Below, piece by piece: positions 9,057 to 17,316 of a stretch of 64,000 bases of DNA. Made by a program: the position numbers and the translations under genes. Location of the stretch: NCBI RefSeq assembly GCF_000364225.2, contig NZ_AQFT02000001.1, positions 1 to 64,000 of the forward strand, read 5' to 3'. This DNA is from Eubacterium plexicaudatum ASF492 (GTDB lineage Bacteria > Bacillota > Clostridia > Lachnospirales > Lachnospiraceae). The notes below the pieces were generated by a model. That model ran no database searches and was not told the origin of the DNA. It saw only the letters and a list, made by a program, of their open reading frames with translations. Positions within the stretch are counted from its first letter, which is position 1. Each line of letters starts with the position of its first letter.

Positions 9057-10761
9057 AAAATTATTTGTGAAAGCGTTGCGGGAAGAAGGCGTGGACACAA
9101 TATTTGGATATCCGGGCGGAATGGTTACGGATATCTTTGATGAATTATATAAGCAGGAGGATATCCGGGTCGTTTTGCCAAGACATGAACAGGGATTGAT
9201 CTTCGAAGCGGAAGGGTATGCGAAAGCATCCGGAAAAGTCGGCGTCTGTCTCGTTACAAGCGGACCGGGAGCTACCAATATTATTACCGGTCTGGCAGAT
9301 GCGCATTATGACAGCATTCCGCTTGTGTGCATAACCGGGCAGGTGCCGCTTGGACTGATCGGTAATGATGCGTTTCAGGAAGTGGACATCGTTGGTATGA
9401 CGCAGTCCGTGACAAAATACGGCGTGACCGTACGCGACCGTAAAGATCTGGGCAGAATTTTGAAAATGGCATTTCATATAGCAAGAACCGGAAAACCGGG
9501 TCCGGTGCTTGTGGATATACCGAAAGATATACAGGTTCGTACCGGGGACAGCGAATATCCGTCCGAAGTGCATATTCGTGGTTATAAACCAAATGAAAGC
9601 GTGCATATCGGTCAGCTGAAAAAGGCATATCGCCTGTTAAAAGCAGCAAAACGGCCGCTTATACTGGCAGGGGGTGGTATTTTTGTCAGCGGCGCCAACG
9701 AGCAGCTGCAAAAATTTGCGGAACGTACGCAGATTCCGGTTGTGACAACGATTATGGGAAAAGGCGCGTTGCCGGCAAATCATCCGCTGTATCTGGGCAA
9801 TTCCGGAATGCACGGAAAATATGCCTGCAACATTGCGGTCAGTAAATGTGATGTGCTGTTTTCCATCGGGACACGGTTTAACGACCGGATTACAGGAGAT
9901 TTGAATGAATTTGCGCCAAATGCAAAAATTATTCATATTGACATTGATACGGCTGCGATTTCCAGAAATGTAGTCGTAGATGTTCCGATTGTGGCAGATG
10001 CAAAGCTGGCGCTGGAAAAGCTTTGTGAGTGGGCGGAGAAGCAGGATACGGAAAAATGGGTGGAAAAAATGAAAGGCTGGGATGCTGAAAATCCACTGGA
10101 AATGCGCAAAGACCGTGGAATGACTCCGCAGATGATTATGGAAGCGATTAACCGTAATTACAAAGAAGCAATTATCGTTACGGACGTTGGACAGCATCAG
10201 ATGTGGGCGACGCAGTATCTGGAGATCGGCGGCAGAAAAAAACTGATTACGTCCGGCGGACTGGGTTCTATGGGCTTTGGCCTTCCTGCGGCAATCGGTG
10301 CAAAGATAGCAAAGCCTTATCAGAATGTAATCTGTATTACCGGAGACGGTGGGTTTCAGATGAACATGCAGGAGCTGGCCACTGCCATAACGCAGGATGC
10401 GCCGATTACGATCTGCCTGCTTAACAATTACTATCTTGGTATGGTGCGCCAGATGCAGCAGCTGTTTTATGGCAAACGTTATGCGGCGACCTGCCTGCGC
10501 AAAAGAAAAGGATGTCCGGATACATGTAAGGGGCCGAATGAAGCATGTCCGCCATATGTGCCGGATTTTGTAAAATTTGCGGAGTGCTATGGCGCACATG
10601 GCATTCGGGTAACGGAAGAATCGCAGATACAGGATGCATTTGAACAGGCAAAACGCAGGGACGATGCGCCAACGTTAATTGAATTTTTCATTGCAACGGA
10701 TGAACTGGTACTGCCGATGGTAAAAGGCGGAAATCCGATGAGTGAAATGATTTTGAAATAA
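9040..10761 (+). CDS. ilvB: Acetolactate synthase large subunit
   Basis: The catalytic subunit condenses two pyruvates (or pyruvate and 2-ketobutyrate) in branched-chain amino acid synthesis using thiamine diphosphate and FAD. I chose ATG at 9040 after GGAGG, although the frame is open further upstream. Marks are FGYPGG near residue 25, LPRHEQG with the catalytic Glu, GPGATN, and the thiamine-diphosphate motif GDGGFQMNMQELATA near residue 435. The 573 residues match the family. Unusual: a segment near residues 480-505 carries five cysteines (CLRKRKGCPDTC, then EAC) between YGKRYAAT and PPYVPDF, where many homologues have a short loop. ilvN follows after 15 bases. Confidence 0.95.
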   Translation: MDITGRKLFVKALREEGVDTIFGYPGGMVTDIFDELYKQEDIRVVLPRHEQGLIFEAEGYAKASGKVGVCLVTSGPGATNIITGLADAHYDSIPLVCITGQVPLGLIGNDAFQEVDIVGMTQSVTKYGVTVRDRKDLGRILKMAFHIARTGKPGPVLVDIPKDIQVRTGDSEYPSEVHIRGYKPNESVHIGQLKKAYRLLKAAKRPLILAGGGIFVSGANEQLQKFAERTQIPVVTTIMGKGALPANHPLYLGNSGMHGKYACNIAVSKCDVLFSIGTRFNDRITGDLNEFAPNAKIIHIDIDTAAISRNVVVDVPIVADAKLALEKLCEWAEKQDTEKWVEKMKGWDAENPLEMRKDRGMTPQMIMEAINRNYKEAIIVTDVGQHQMWATQYLEIGGRKKLITSGGLGSMGFGLPAAIGAKIAKPYQNVICITGDGGFQMNMQELATAITQDAPITICLLNNYYLGMVRQMQQLFYGKRYAATCLRKRKGCPDTCKGPNEACPPYVPDFVKFAECYGAHGIRVTEESQIQDAFEQAKRRDDAPTLIEFFIATDELVLPMVKGGNPMSEMILK

Positions 10762-10776
10762 GCGGGAGGGAAAAAG

Positions 10777-11274
10777 ATGAAAAACAGATGGATCGCTTTG
10801 TATGTGGAAAATCAGGTCGGCGTGCTGGCGAAAGTATCGGGGCTTTTTTCCGGAAAATCGTATAACCTGCAGAGTCTTACGGTTGGTACGACGGAGGATG
10901 AGACGGTTTCCCGCATGACGATTTGCGTTATGAGCGATGATATTACATTTGAGCAGATCAAAAAGCAGTTAAATCGTATGGTAGAAGTCATTAAAGTAAT
11001 TGATTTGACAAATGTGCCGATTCATATGAAAGAGATTTTATTTGCAAAAGTAAAAGACGTAAATTCCGTACAGATCGACGAAGTATTTCGTATCGCGCAG
11101 GTATTCAGCGTGGATGTAGCGGATATCGGAGAAGACAGCGTGATGCTGGAATGCAAACTGACAGAGAGAAGAAATAATGAATTGATTGAGTTATTAAATG
11201 CAAAATTCCACAATATTGAAATCGTACGGGGCGGCGCCGTGGCAATTGAGGCGATCAGCACTTCTTGCAGATAA
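10777..11274 (+). CDS. ilvN: Acetolactate synthase small (regulatory) subunit
   Basis: This is the ACT-domain subunit that activates IlvB and usually confers valine feedback inhibition. The start follows GGGAGGG. The N-terminal ACT domain reads VENQVGVLAKVSGLFSGKSYN. The second half (after residue 75) is the ALS small-subunit C-terminal domain with LTERRNNELIELL. The 165 residues match the family. It is directly downstream of ilvB in the same operon. No T-box or leader-peptide attenuator was seen ahead of the pair. Confidence 0.95.
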   Translation: MKNRWIALYVENQVGVLAKVSGLFSGKSYNLQSLTVGTTEDETVSRMTICVMSDDITFEQIKKQLNRMVEVIKVIDLTNVPIHMKEILFAKVKDVNSVQIDEVFRIAQVFSVDVADIGEDSVMLECKLTERRNNELIELLNAKFHNIEIVRGGAVAIEAISTSCR

Positions 11275-11327
11275 TGATTCTATGCGGATAAGTATGGAAA
11301 ATATTGTGCGGTTAAGGGAGATATTTT

Positions 11328-12218
11328 ATGATAGAATTTAAAAGTCTGTCGTTACGTGACCGGGAATGGGTAACACAGCGGTTGTTGGAAGACGACAGAC
11401 AGGCCTGCGAATATTCGTTTGCAAATAATTTTTTGTGGAGCGATATTTACGGCGTAAAGATGGCAAAAGAGCAGGAATGTCTGATTTTTCAGTTTCAGCA
11501 TGAGGATTCGTATTATTATACGATACCGATTGGAAACGGCAACCGGAAAGGCGCACTGGATGCAATGCTTGCGATGGCGCAGGAAAACCGGCAGGAACTT
11601 GTGCTGGGAACGCTGCTGCAGAGCGATTTAAACTGGCTGGAGCAGCATTATCCGGGGCAGTATGCGGTAGAAACGAACAGAGATGATTATGACTACGTAT
11701 ATACTACGGAAAAACTGTCTACACTGTCCGGAAGAAAGCTGCATGGCAAGCGCAACCATATTGCGCGCTTTAAAGACGATCATAACTGGATGTACCGTGA
11801 AATGATGCCGGAGGATGCGGGAGAATGCATGCGACTTCTGGACGACTGGAAAGAAGCCGAGTCTGAAAACTGGAATGATGAAATGGAAAACGAGCTGCAT
11901 ATTAACCGTATTGCGCTGCGTAATCTGGCAGAGCTTGTGCTGGACGGCGGAATGTTGTATAAAGGCGGGAGATTGGTGGCATTTTCCATCGGAGAGCCAT
12001 TAAATTCCAATACTTATGTGGTGCATATCGAAAAAGCGCTTGCCAGTGTGCAGGGAGCCTATCCGATGATCAACCAGCAGTTTGTACTGCATAATTGTCA
12101 GGACTATGCATATGTAAATCGGGAAGAAGATACGGGGGATGAGGGCCTGCGCAAAGCAAAACTGTCTTATCAGCCGGAGCTTCTTGTAGAAAAATTCGAG
12201 GCGAGGTTTCATTTATGA
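11328..12218 (+). CDS. DUF2156 / phosphatidylglycerol lysyltransferase-fold protein
   Basis: A 296-residue soluble protein starting at ATG 11328 after GGGAG. The segments CEYSFANNFLWSDIYG, KLHGKRNHIARF and AYPMINQQFVLHNC, and the C-terminal EGLRKAKLSYQPE, match the DUF2156 group, which has a double GNAT fold related to the catalytic part of MprF. Members move aminoacyl or acyl groups, but this soluble form has no proven substrate. It overlaps the next GNAT gene by 4 bases (ATGA), so the two acyltransferases are made together. No membrane segment is visible. Confidence 0.85.
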   Translation: MIEFKSLSLRDREWVTQRLLEDDRQACEYSFANNFLWSDIYGVKMAKEQECLIFQFQHEDSYYYTIPIGNGNRKGALDAMLAMAQENRQELVLGTLLQSDLNWLEQHYPGQYAVETNRDDYDYVYTTEKLSTLSGRKLHGKRNHIARFKDDHNWMYREMMPEDAGECMRLLDDWKEAESENWNDEMENELHINRIALRNLAELVLDGGMLYKGGRLVAFSIGEPLNSNTYVVHIEKALASVQGAYPMINQQFVLHNCQDYAYVNREEDTGDEGLRKAKLSYQPELLVEKFEARFHL

Positions 12219-13069
12219 TGCAATATGGAGATCGAACGAAAATTCCGCAGTTAAAAAAGCTGTGGAAAGCGTGTTTTGCGGATGAAGACGCATATATTCA
12301 TGATTTTTTTGAAGCTATGTATGAAAATGAACATGTGTTGCTGGAAGAAGAAAAAGGGGTGCTGATCGGAGCATCCTTTTTTCTCCCCGGAAAGATTTGG
12401 ATGGAACGGCCGGATACGGACGATGCATGGCAGCCGGTACGCTATGTCTATGCACTGGCTGTCCTGCCTCAGTTTCGCGGACGAGGCGTTGGGGCAGGAC
12501 TGCTTCGTCGTGCACATGAGCTGTATCATGCGCCATTGATCGCAGAACCTGCAGAGGCAGGGCTGATCGGAGGATTTTATGAGCCGCTTGGATTTACTTC
12601 TGATTTTTATATAAAAAAAAGTACGATGGAACTGCCGCAGTATGATCTCAGAGCCGCACAGGCAGAAGAATGGGAATGGATACCGGCATCGCCGGCAGAG
12701 TACTTAACAATACGAGATACACGTTTTAGGCGCAACGGGTATGTAACCTGGCCGCTGCCGCATGTAGCATTTGCGTTGCGGCAGCATGGCAGCAGCGGAG
12801 GCGGGGCGTATATCCTGCGTATGGCAGGCAGAGAAGAGCTGCTTTTGTATTTTATCGAAAATCAGACTGTGATTGTTACGGAAACAACGTTGTGTGAGGA
12901 AGAATGTATGGAACTGCTGACGCCGCATGTAGCCGGAACCTGTGACAAAATGATTGTAACAGGTCAGACAGCGGACAGCACAGACCGTCTGATCGGGATG
13001 AGCTACGGACTTTTTCACATAATGGAAATGGCTATCTTAATCTGTCACTGGACTGAAAGCCGAAGTTAA
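12215..13069 (+). CDS. GNAT family N-acetyltransferase
   Basis: The N-terminal half is a GNAT domain with the acetyl-CoA loop motif YALAVLPQFRGRGVGAGLL and a following GGFYEPLGF. The C-terminal half resembles the sterol-carrier-like part of Eis-type acetyltransferases. It starts inside the stop of the DUF2156 gene. The last residues as read (HIMEMAILICHW) look wrong: shifting one base near 13018 gives HNGNGYLNLSLD and a stop at 13056, a typical end for this family. The substrate is unknown; the paired genes suggest a shared target. Confidence 0.85.
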   Translation: MMQYGDRTKIPQLKKLWKACFADEDAYIHDFFEAMYENEHVLLEEEKGVLIGASFFLPGKIWMERPDTDDAWQPVRYVYALAVLPQFRGRGVGAGLLRRAHELYHAPLIAEPAEAGLIGGFYEPLGFTSDFYIKKSTMELPQYDLRAAQAEEWEWIPASPAEYLTIRDTRFRRNGYVTWPLPHVAFALRQHGSSGGGAYILRMAGREELLLYFIENQTVIVTETTLCEEECMELLTPHVAGTCDKMIVTGQTADSTDRLIGMSYGLFHIMEMAILICHWTESRS

Positions 13070-13155
13070 AAATGTATCTGTTTGTCTGAGTCTGAGATAT
13101 ACGCCGGCACGAAAGATAAAAAGAAATCGAAGAACAAAAACAGGAGAGCGGAACA

Positions 13156-13866
13156 ATGTGTGATCAGTTTGCAAGAATGGAATTATTAGTAGGAGCCGAA
13201 GGCATGGAACGTCTGGCGCATGCGCATGTAGCAGTATTTGGAGTTGGCGGCGTCGGAGGTTATGTAGTGGAGGCGCTGGCACGCAGCGGGGTTGGTATGC
13301 TCGACATCATTGATCATGATAAGGTAGACATGACAAATCTGAACCGGCAGATTTTTGCACTGCATAGTACGTTGGGAAAATATAAAGTCGATGTGGCAAA
13401 AGCACGCATTTTGGATATTAACCCAAAGGCAGAAGTTCATGCATGGAAATTATTTTATCTGCCGGAAACTGCAGATCAATTTGATTTTACACAATACGAT
13501 TATGTCGTTGATGCGATTGATACGGTAACCGGAAAGCTGATGTTGATTGAACAGGCACAGGCGGCAGGTACGCCGGTGATCAGTGCGATGGGAGCCGGAA
13601 ACAAGACGGATCCGACGGCGTTTCAGGTAGCCGACATCTATGAGACATCTGTGTGCCCACTGGCAAAAGTGATGCGAAAAGAGCTGAAAAAACGCGGGAT
13701 AGAAAAATTAAAAGTCGTATATTCCAAAGAACAGCCTGTCAGCAGCAGAGACAAAGGGACACCGGGCAGTTTGTCCTTTGTACCTTCGGCGGCAGGGTTG
13801 ATTTTGGCGGGAGAAGTTGTAAAAGACCTGCTACAAGCGCAAATTGCTTGCTTGGATGATCATTAA
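13156..13866 (+). CDS. tcdA: tRNA threonylcarbamoyladenosine dehydratase
   Basis: TcdA is an E1-like enzyme that uses ATP to cyclise threonylcarbamoyladenosine (t6A) at tRNA position 37. The start follows CAGGAG. The adenylation loop reads VAVFGVGGVGGYVVEALARSGVG, followed by DHDKVDMTNLNRQIFAL, the NxxRQ motif of E1 enzymes. YDYVVDAIDTVTGK and the catalytic-region SAMGAGNKTDP follow. The 236 residues match TcdA/YgdL. Unlike MoeB and ThiF it lacks paired zinc-binding CxxC motifs. It is unrelated in role to the E1-like gene at 17317. Confidence 0.93.
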   Translation: MCDQFARMELLVGAEGMERLAHAHVAVFGVGGVGGYVVEALARSGVGMLDIIDHDKVDMTNLNRQIFALHSTLGKYKVDVAKARILDINPKAEVHAWKLFYLPETADQFDFTQYDYVVDAIDTVTGKLMLIEQAQAAGTPVISAMGAGNKTDPTAFQVADIYETSVCPLAKVMRKELKKRGIEKLKVVYSKEQPVSSRDKGTPGSLSFVPSAAGLILAGEVVKDLLQAQIACLDDH

Positions 13867-13900
13867 GGGTGCAGGGGGTTATGAAAAGGAGATTGGAATA

Positions 13901-14089
13901 ATGGAGGGAAAACAGGATGTGGCAGTTGAAGGAAAAAGAGACATGCTGTTAGAAGTTTTAGCAGATTTATACACAATCAAGGCAGCTAACAAAGAGGAAA
14001 ATAAAGTGTTAGAGCGTGTCTTAAAATTGCTTTCTGTCAACTGTGCGTCACAGTTTGCGGGAGATTTAGATGGCAGGAATGAATTTTAA
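13901..14089 (+). CDS. Small hypothetical protein followed by frame remnants
   Basis: ATG at 13901 is preceded by AAAGGAG. It encodes 62 residues, a largely helical and charged sequence (KRDMLLEVLADLYTIKAAN). I do not recognise it. From 14100 to 14200 further protein-like frames (KVTEKRLEVLGVTNLADIK and TEGWTDLFGLKKLI) end in stops, so the small gene may be the front of a longer broken gene. Confidence 0.45.
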   Translation: MEGKQDVAVEGKRDMLLEVLADLYTIKAANKEENKVLERVLKLLSVNCASQFAGDLDGRNEF

Positions 14090-14231
14090 GACACGCTCCA
14101 GATCACAAAATCAAAGTAACCGAAAAACGTCTTGAGGTTTTGGGCGTTACAAACCTGGCAGATATCAAACCGTAGCAGACAGAAGGATGGACGGACTTGT
14201 TTGGTTTAAAAAAATTAATTGTGTTGATTGA

Positions 14232-14263
14232 AAAGGCGATGGGTGAATTCATCGTCTTTTTTT
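14232..14263 (+). terminator. Rho-independent terminator
   Basis: Stem AGGCGATG (14234-14241) pairs with CATCGTCT (14250-14257) and is followed by a T run. It closes the tcdA side and separates it from the AT-rich operon that follows. Confidence 0.7.
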
Positions 14264-14339
14264 GATATTAGATTTTATTTGGATTTTATTTCTTTCCGGA
14301 ATATATTTATATTTTAATATACGAAATTGAAAGTAATTT

Positions 14340-14416
14340 ATACAAAAATATATTATAATTCAACATGACCGATTTCAGATACAAAAATAGTTGTTGATAC
14401 ATGGACATTTTTGTAT
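14340..14416 (+). promoter_or_regulatory. Promoter/operator region with three ATACAAAAAT copies
   Basis: The decamer ATACAAAAAT occurs at 14340-14349 and 14379-14388, and its exact reverse complement at 14407-14416. A good -10 (TATAAT, about 14354) lies between copies 1 and 2; no strong -35 stands out. The last two copies form a 10-bp inverted repeat with an 18-base loop, 25 bases ahead of the first gene of the operon. This looks like a regulator binding region. The AraC-type protein at 19448-20393 is the obvious candidate. Confidence 0.5.
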
Positions 14417-14440
14417 GTACAATTTGGAAAGAGGTGTTGA

Positions 14441-15636
14441 ATGAATAAAAAAGTAAATTTTAAAGTAGAAGGATATGGTAAGTTAATTTTTTTGTGTTTT
14501 TTTGTGCGACAGCATCAGCTTTGATTCAACCTTATCAATCTGTTTTCTTGCAGGAAATAAAAAATGCTACATCGAACCAGATTGGAATTTTTGTGTCATT
14601 AAATTCAATTGCAGGAATTTTCTTTAGCACTTTGTTTTCAATGGTATCTGATAGGTTTAGACAACGGAAGAAAATTCTGAGTATGGCATTGTGTAATGCT
14701 ATATTAGGATACATTTGTTATTTATTTATAGATGAATTCTTTTTTTTGTTAATTTCATCATCGGTATTTATAGGTGTTTCGACTATGATAACTGCTCAAA
14801 TATTTGCTTATGCTAAGGATATTTTAAGAAAGGAGGTTAACGATACAGAACCTTATATTACTGTTCTCAGAACAATTGTATCTTTCGCATGGGTTTTCAG
14901 TCCTATGTTAGCATCTATGTTGATTAAAATTCCTAAATATAAAGGGATAATTGGAAGTGCGATTGTAAGTTATATAATTGCTTTTCTTATTTTGCAATTC
15001 AATTTTAGCACTTTGACCGAAGATATAAAAGCTGAATTAACGCACAAGGAAGATATATATGAACAAAAATCTAATTTATACATATTAATAAATTTTTTGG
15101 TATTTACGCTTTTAGAAGCTATGAACGTAATAGCAAATACAAATTTACCATTGTATATAACAAAGATTTTAGGATATAGCAATAAATATGTTGGTTTCTT
15201 AACGGCCTTATCTTCTTTGATGGAAATACCATGTATGTTATTTTTGGCATATCTGGCATTTAAGAAGATTAGGATCGAATATATTATCTTCTATGGAATC
15301 AGTAGTGGAATCATTTTCTTTTTATTATTAAAAGAAGTTAATAGTATGTATATGATAATGCTGATTTTTGTTTTTAAAGCAATATTTAATGCGGTGTATA
15401 AGGGAATAGGCATTAGTTTCTTTCAGAAAATGATTCCTCAGAATTGTGGTATATCTACTACCCTTTTTACCAATACAACTAGAATGGGATCAATAGTGGG
15501 TGGTATTATTATTGGGAGTATTGGTGGATATAAGAATAATTTCTTTTTTGTATCAATGGTAATGGGAATTATAAGTTTTTTGCTATATATATGGGCATGT
15601 AATGTTGAGAAAATAATAAAGGAGAAAAGTCAATGA
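14441..15636 (+). CDS. MFS-type membrane transporter
   Basis: ATG at 14441 follows AGAGGTG. After one missing T in the T7 run near 14497, the frame runs to 15636 and gives about 398 residues with roughly twelve hydrophobic segments (for example FFFLLISSSVFIGVSTMITAQ-like stretches). The loop SDRFRQRKKIL after segment 2 is the conserved MFS loop, and FVSLNSIAGIFFSTLF precedes it. It resembles the MFS group that contains sugar and nucleoside permeases and small-molecule exporters. As the first gene of an operon with carrier-protein enzymes, it probably exports the product. The stop overlaps the next start. The gene is much more A+T-rich than tcdA. Confidence 0.85.
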
Positions 15637-16099
15637 GAGATAGTGTTATAATGAAAAAAATTTTTATGAGAAGTTTGTGGATAAAATAAAACAAAAATAT
15701 CCGAAGAAATCTTTTGGATATTTTTTGGCAAATGAAGGGTGTGATAATCCAATGGATTTCTATATATTTGACAAAGATATGAGAAATGATATGAAAGAAG
15801 AATTTGAAAAGTATGGAGAATATTACAAGATTCATGAAGATGCTGGATTTTTGGCTTCAGATGAGGAAGTCGTAAAATTCCATAAAGACTTGTTGAATAA
15901 AAGGTTACATGTTGTGGGAGTTTTTCACAGTCATCAAAGGCATCCGGCAATTTTTTCTACTGTAGACATTGATTTGCATCCATCAGAGGAATTATGGCAT
16001 TTGATTATATCTGTAAGAACATTGGGTTCTCCTCAGATAAAATTATTTTGTCATAAAAATAAAGTGGTTCAAGAGTTACATTTGATTCTGGAGGACTAA
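15633..16099 (+). CDS. JAMM/MPN domain metalloprotease
   Basis: ATG at 15633 overlaps the transporter stop. One T is missing from the T5 run near 15664; with it the frame reads KKIFYEKFVDKIKQ and continues to 16099 (155 residues). GVFHSHQRHPAIFSTVD carries the exact JAMM zinc motif His-x-His-x7-Ser-x2-Asp near residues 97-110, and a Glu in LANEG fits the fourth catalytic position. In sulfur-carrier systems this family (QbsD-like, Mec+-like) removes residues after a carrier's Gly-Gly to expose it, or releases adducts. The carrier three genes on (16966) is the likely substrate, although it already ends in Gly-Gly. Confidence 0.88.
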
Positions 16100-16101
16100 A
16101 G

Positions 16102-16963
16102 ATGAGAAAAAATTTTTTATGTCTAATCTTAATAAATTGACAGATTATAATGAAATCAAGATGTTTTTGGAAGAATTAGTTAAAAATTGGAATAATGTTG
16201 ATAATGAAATAATTTATTATGCAATGAAAAAAGCCCAAGAAATATCAAACGAATTTGAATATCAAATTTTTATGATTCGATATACAAGGAGGCACAACAA
16301 CATTATTTGGAACTGATAAGTTCGTATATGGTACCCATTAATGAACAGACATTTTTGATGGGATCAGCCCAAAACTCTGACATAGTATATTGCGGAGAAC
16401 AACCGCAACATGAAGTGCATTTGAATTCATTCATGATTTGTAATACGGTGATCACAAGTGATTTATTTTCCAGATTTGATAAACATTCAGAAAATAATGG
16501 AAGATTGCCAGCAACTAATATTAGTTGGTTTGATGCGTTTGTTTTTAGTAAATGGGTGGATTGCAGTTTACCTACAGAAGCAGAATGGGAGTTGGCAAGT
16601 GCTAAGTTAGAAGATGAACACTGGTGTTGTAAAGAAACGGAATTAAATGACTTTGCGTGGTATAGTGAAAATTCTAAAGGAATCTTGCATGAGGTAGCTA
16701 AAAAGAAACCAAATAGTATGGGAATATATGATATGCATGGTAATGTTTGGGAGTGGGTTTTAGACGATTATGAGGAAGAATATTATTCAAATTCCAGAAG
16801 GGAGAATCCGTGTTGTTTAGAGTCAGGACAGTATAAAGTATGCAGAGGAGGAAGTATACATGCATTTTCTGAAATGTGTCGATGTGAATTTAGGTACTAT
16901 GAGCCACCAGCTTTTAAAACTATGGATTTAGGATTTAGGGTTGTAAAAAGAGAAGGGAGATAG
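16102..16963 (+). CDS. Formylglycine-generating-enzyme (SUMF1) fold protein with helical N-terminal extension
   Basis: ATG at 16102 follows GGAG of the previous gene end. Two single-base shifts (T6 run near 16117; near 16282) join an N-terminal helical part (LTDYNEIKMFLEELVKNW) to the FGE domain, giving about 287 residues. Without the second fix the domain would have to start at a TTG (16307). The FGE part shows PINEQTFLMGS, TNISWFDAFVFSKW, LPTEAEWELA, YDMHGNVWEWV, CRGGSIHAF and LGFRVVK. The family includes sulfatase-activating FGE (copper) and the sulfoxide synthases EgtB and OvoA (iron). Only the second of the two FGE copper-site cysteines (MC in SEMCRCEFR) remains, so classical formylglycine formation is unlikely. 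I infer oxidative C-S or related chemistry. Confidence 0.82.
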
Positions 16964-16965
16964 AA

Positions 16966-17258
16966 ATGATTTCAGTAGATATTCCAGCATATATGATTAA
17001 TGCGGAAGATAAGTGTAAAAGTGATAATATATTTATTAATTTTAGCATTAATCATAGAGAAAACGTGTTAGAAATTCTTGAAGAATTAAAAAAGTCATAC
17101 CTCATACAGTTAGTGAATGGGTAGATGACAATAATCATATTAAAACAAATATTATTATTGTTTATAATAATAAAATACTTAATAAGTCCAAGTTGAGTGA
17201 ACAAATAGTCTTTGACGGTGCCCATTTGGAATTTTTAACACAGTTTGCGGGAGGTTGA
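16966..17258 (+). CDS. Ubiquitin-like sulfur-carrier protein (MoaD/ThiS type) ending in Gly-Gly
   Basis: ATG at 16966 follows AAGGGAG. One A is missing from the A6 run near 17089; with it the frame reads MISVDIPAYMINAED, LEILEELKKVIPHTVSEWV, NIIIVYNNKILN and finishes HLEFLTQFAGG with a stop at 17256-17258 (97 residues). The C-terminal Ala-Gly-Gly, the beta-grasp-like pattern and the length fit MoaD/ThiS carriers, which are adenylated by an E1-like enzyme and then carry sulfur as a thiocarboxylate. The E1-like gene lies 58 bases downstream. Without the correction only a 52-residue stub is read, so it is easily missed. Confidence 0.82.
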
Positions 17259-17316
17259 AAAGTGGATGATTATTGAAGATAAACGGGTGTGATAATTTTA
17301 AAGTGGAAGGAATAAT

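Noticed and set aside
9637-10599. 320-codon frame opposite ilvB
   Set aside because: Shadow of a strongly conserved gene; composition is His/Arg/Cys-rich and matches nothing.
16307-16963. FGE-fold gene starting at TTG 16307 as an independent short protein
   Set aside because: Spacing from AAGGAGG is too long, and one extra base joins the preceding frame smoothly into it.
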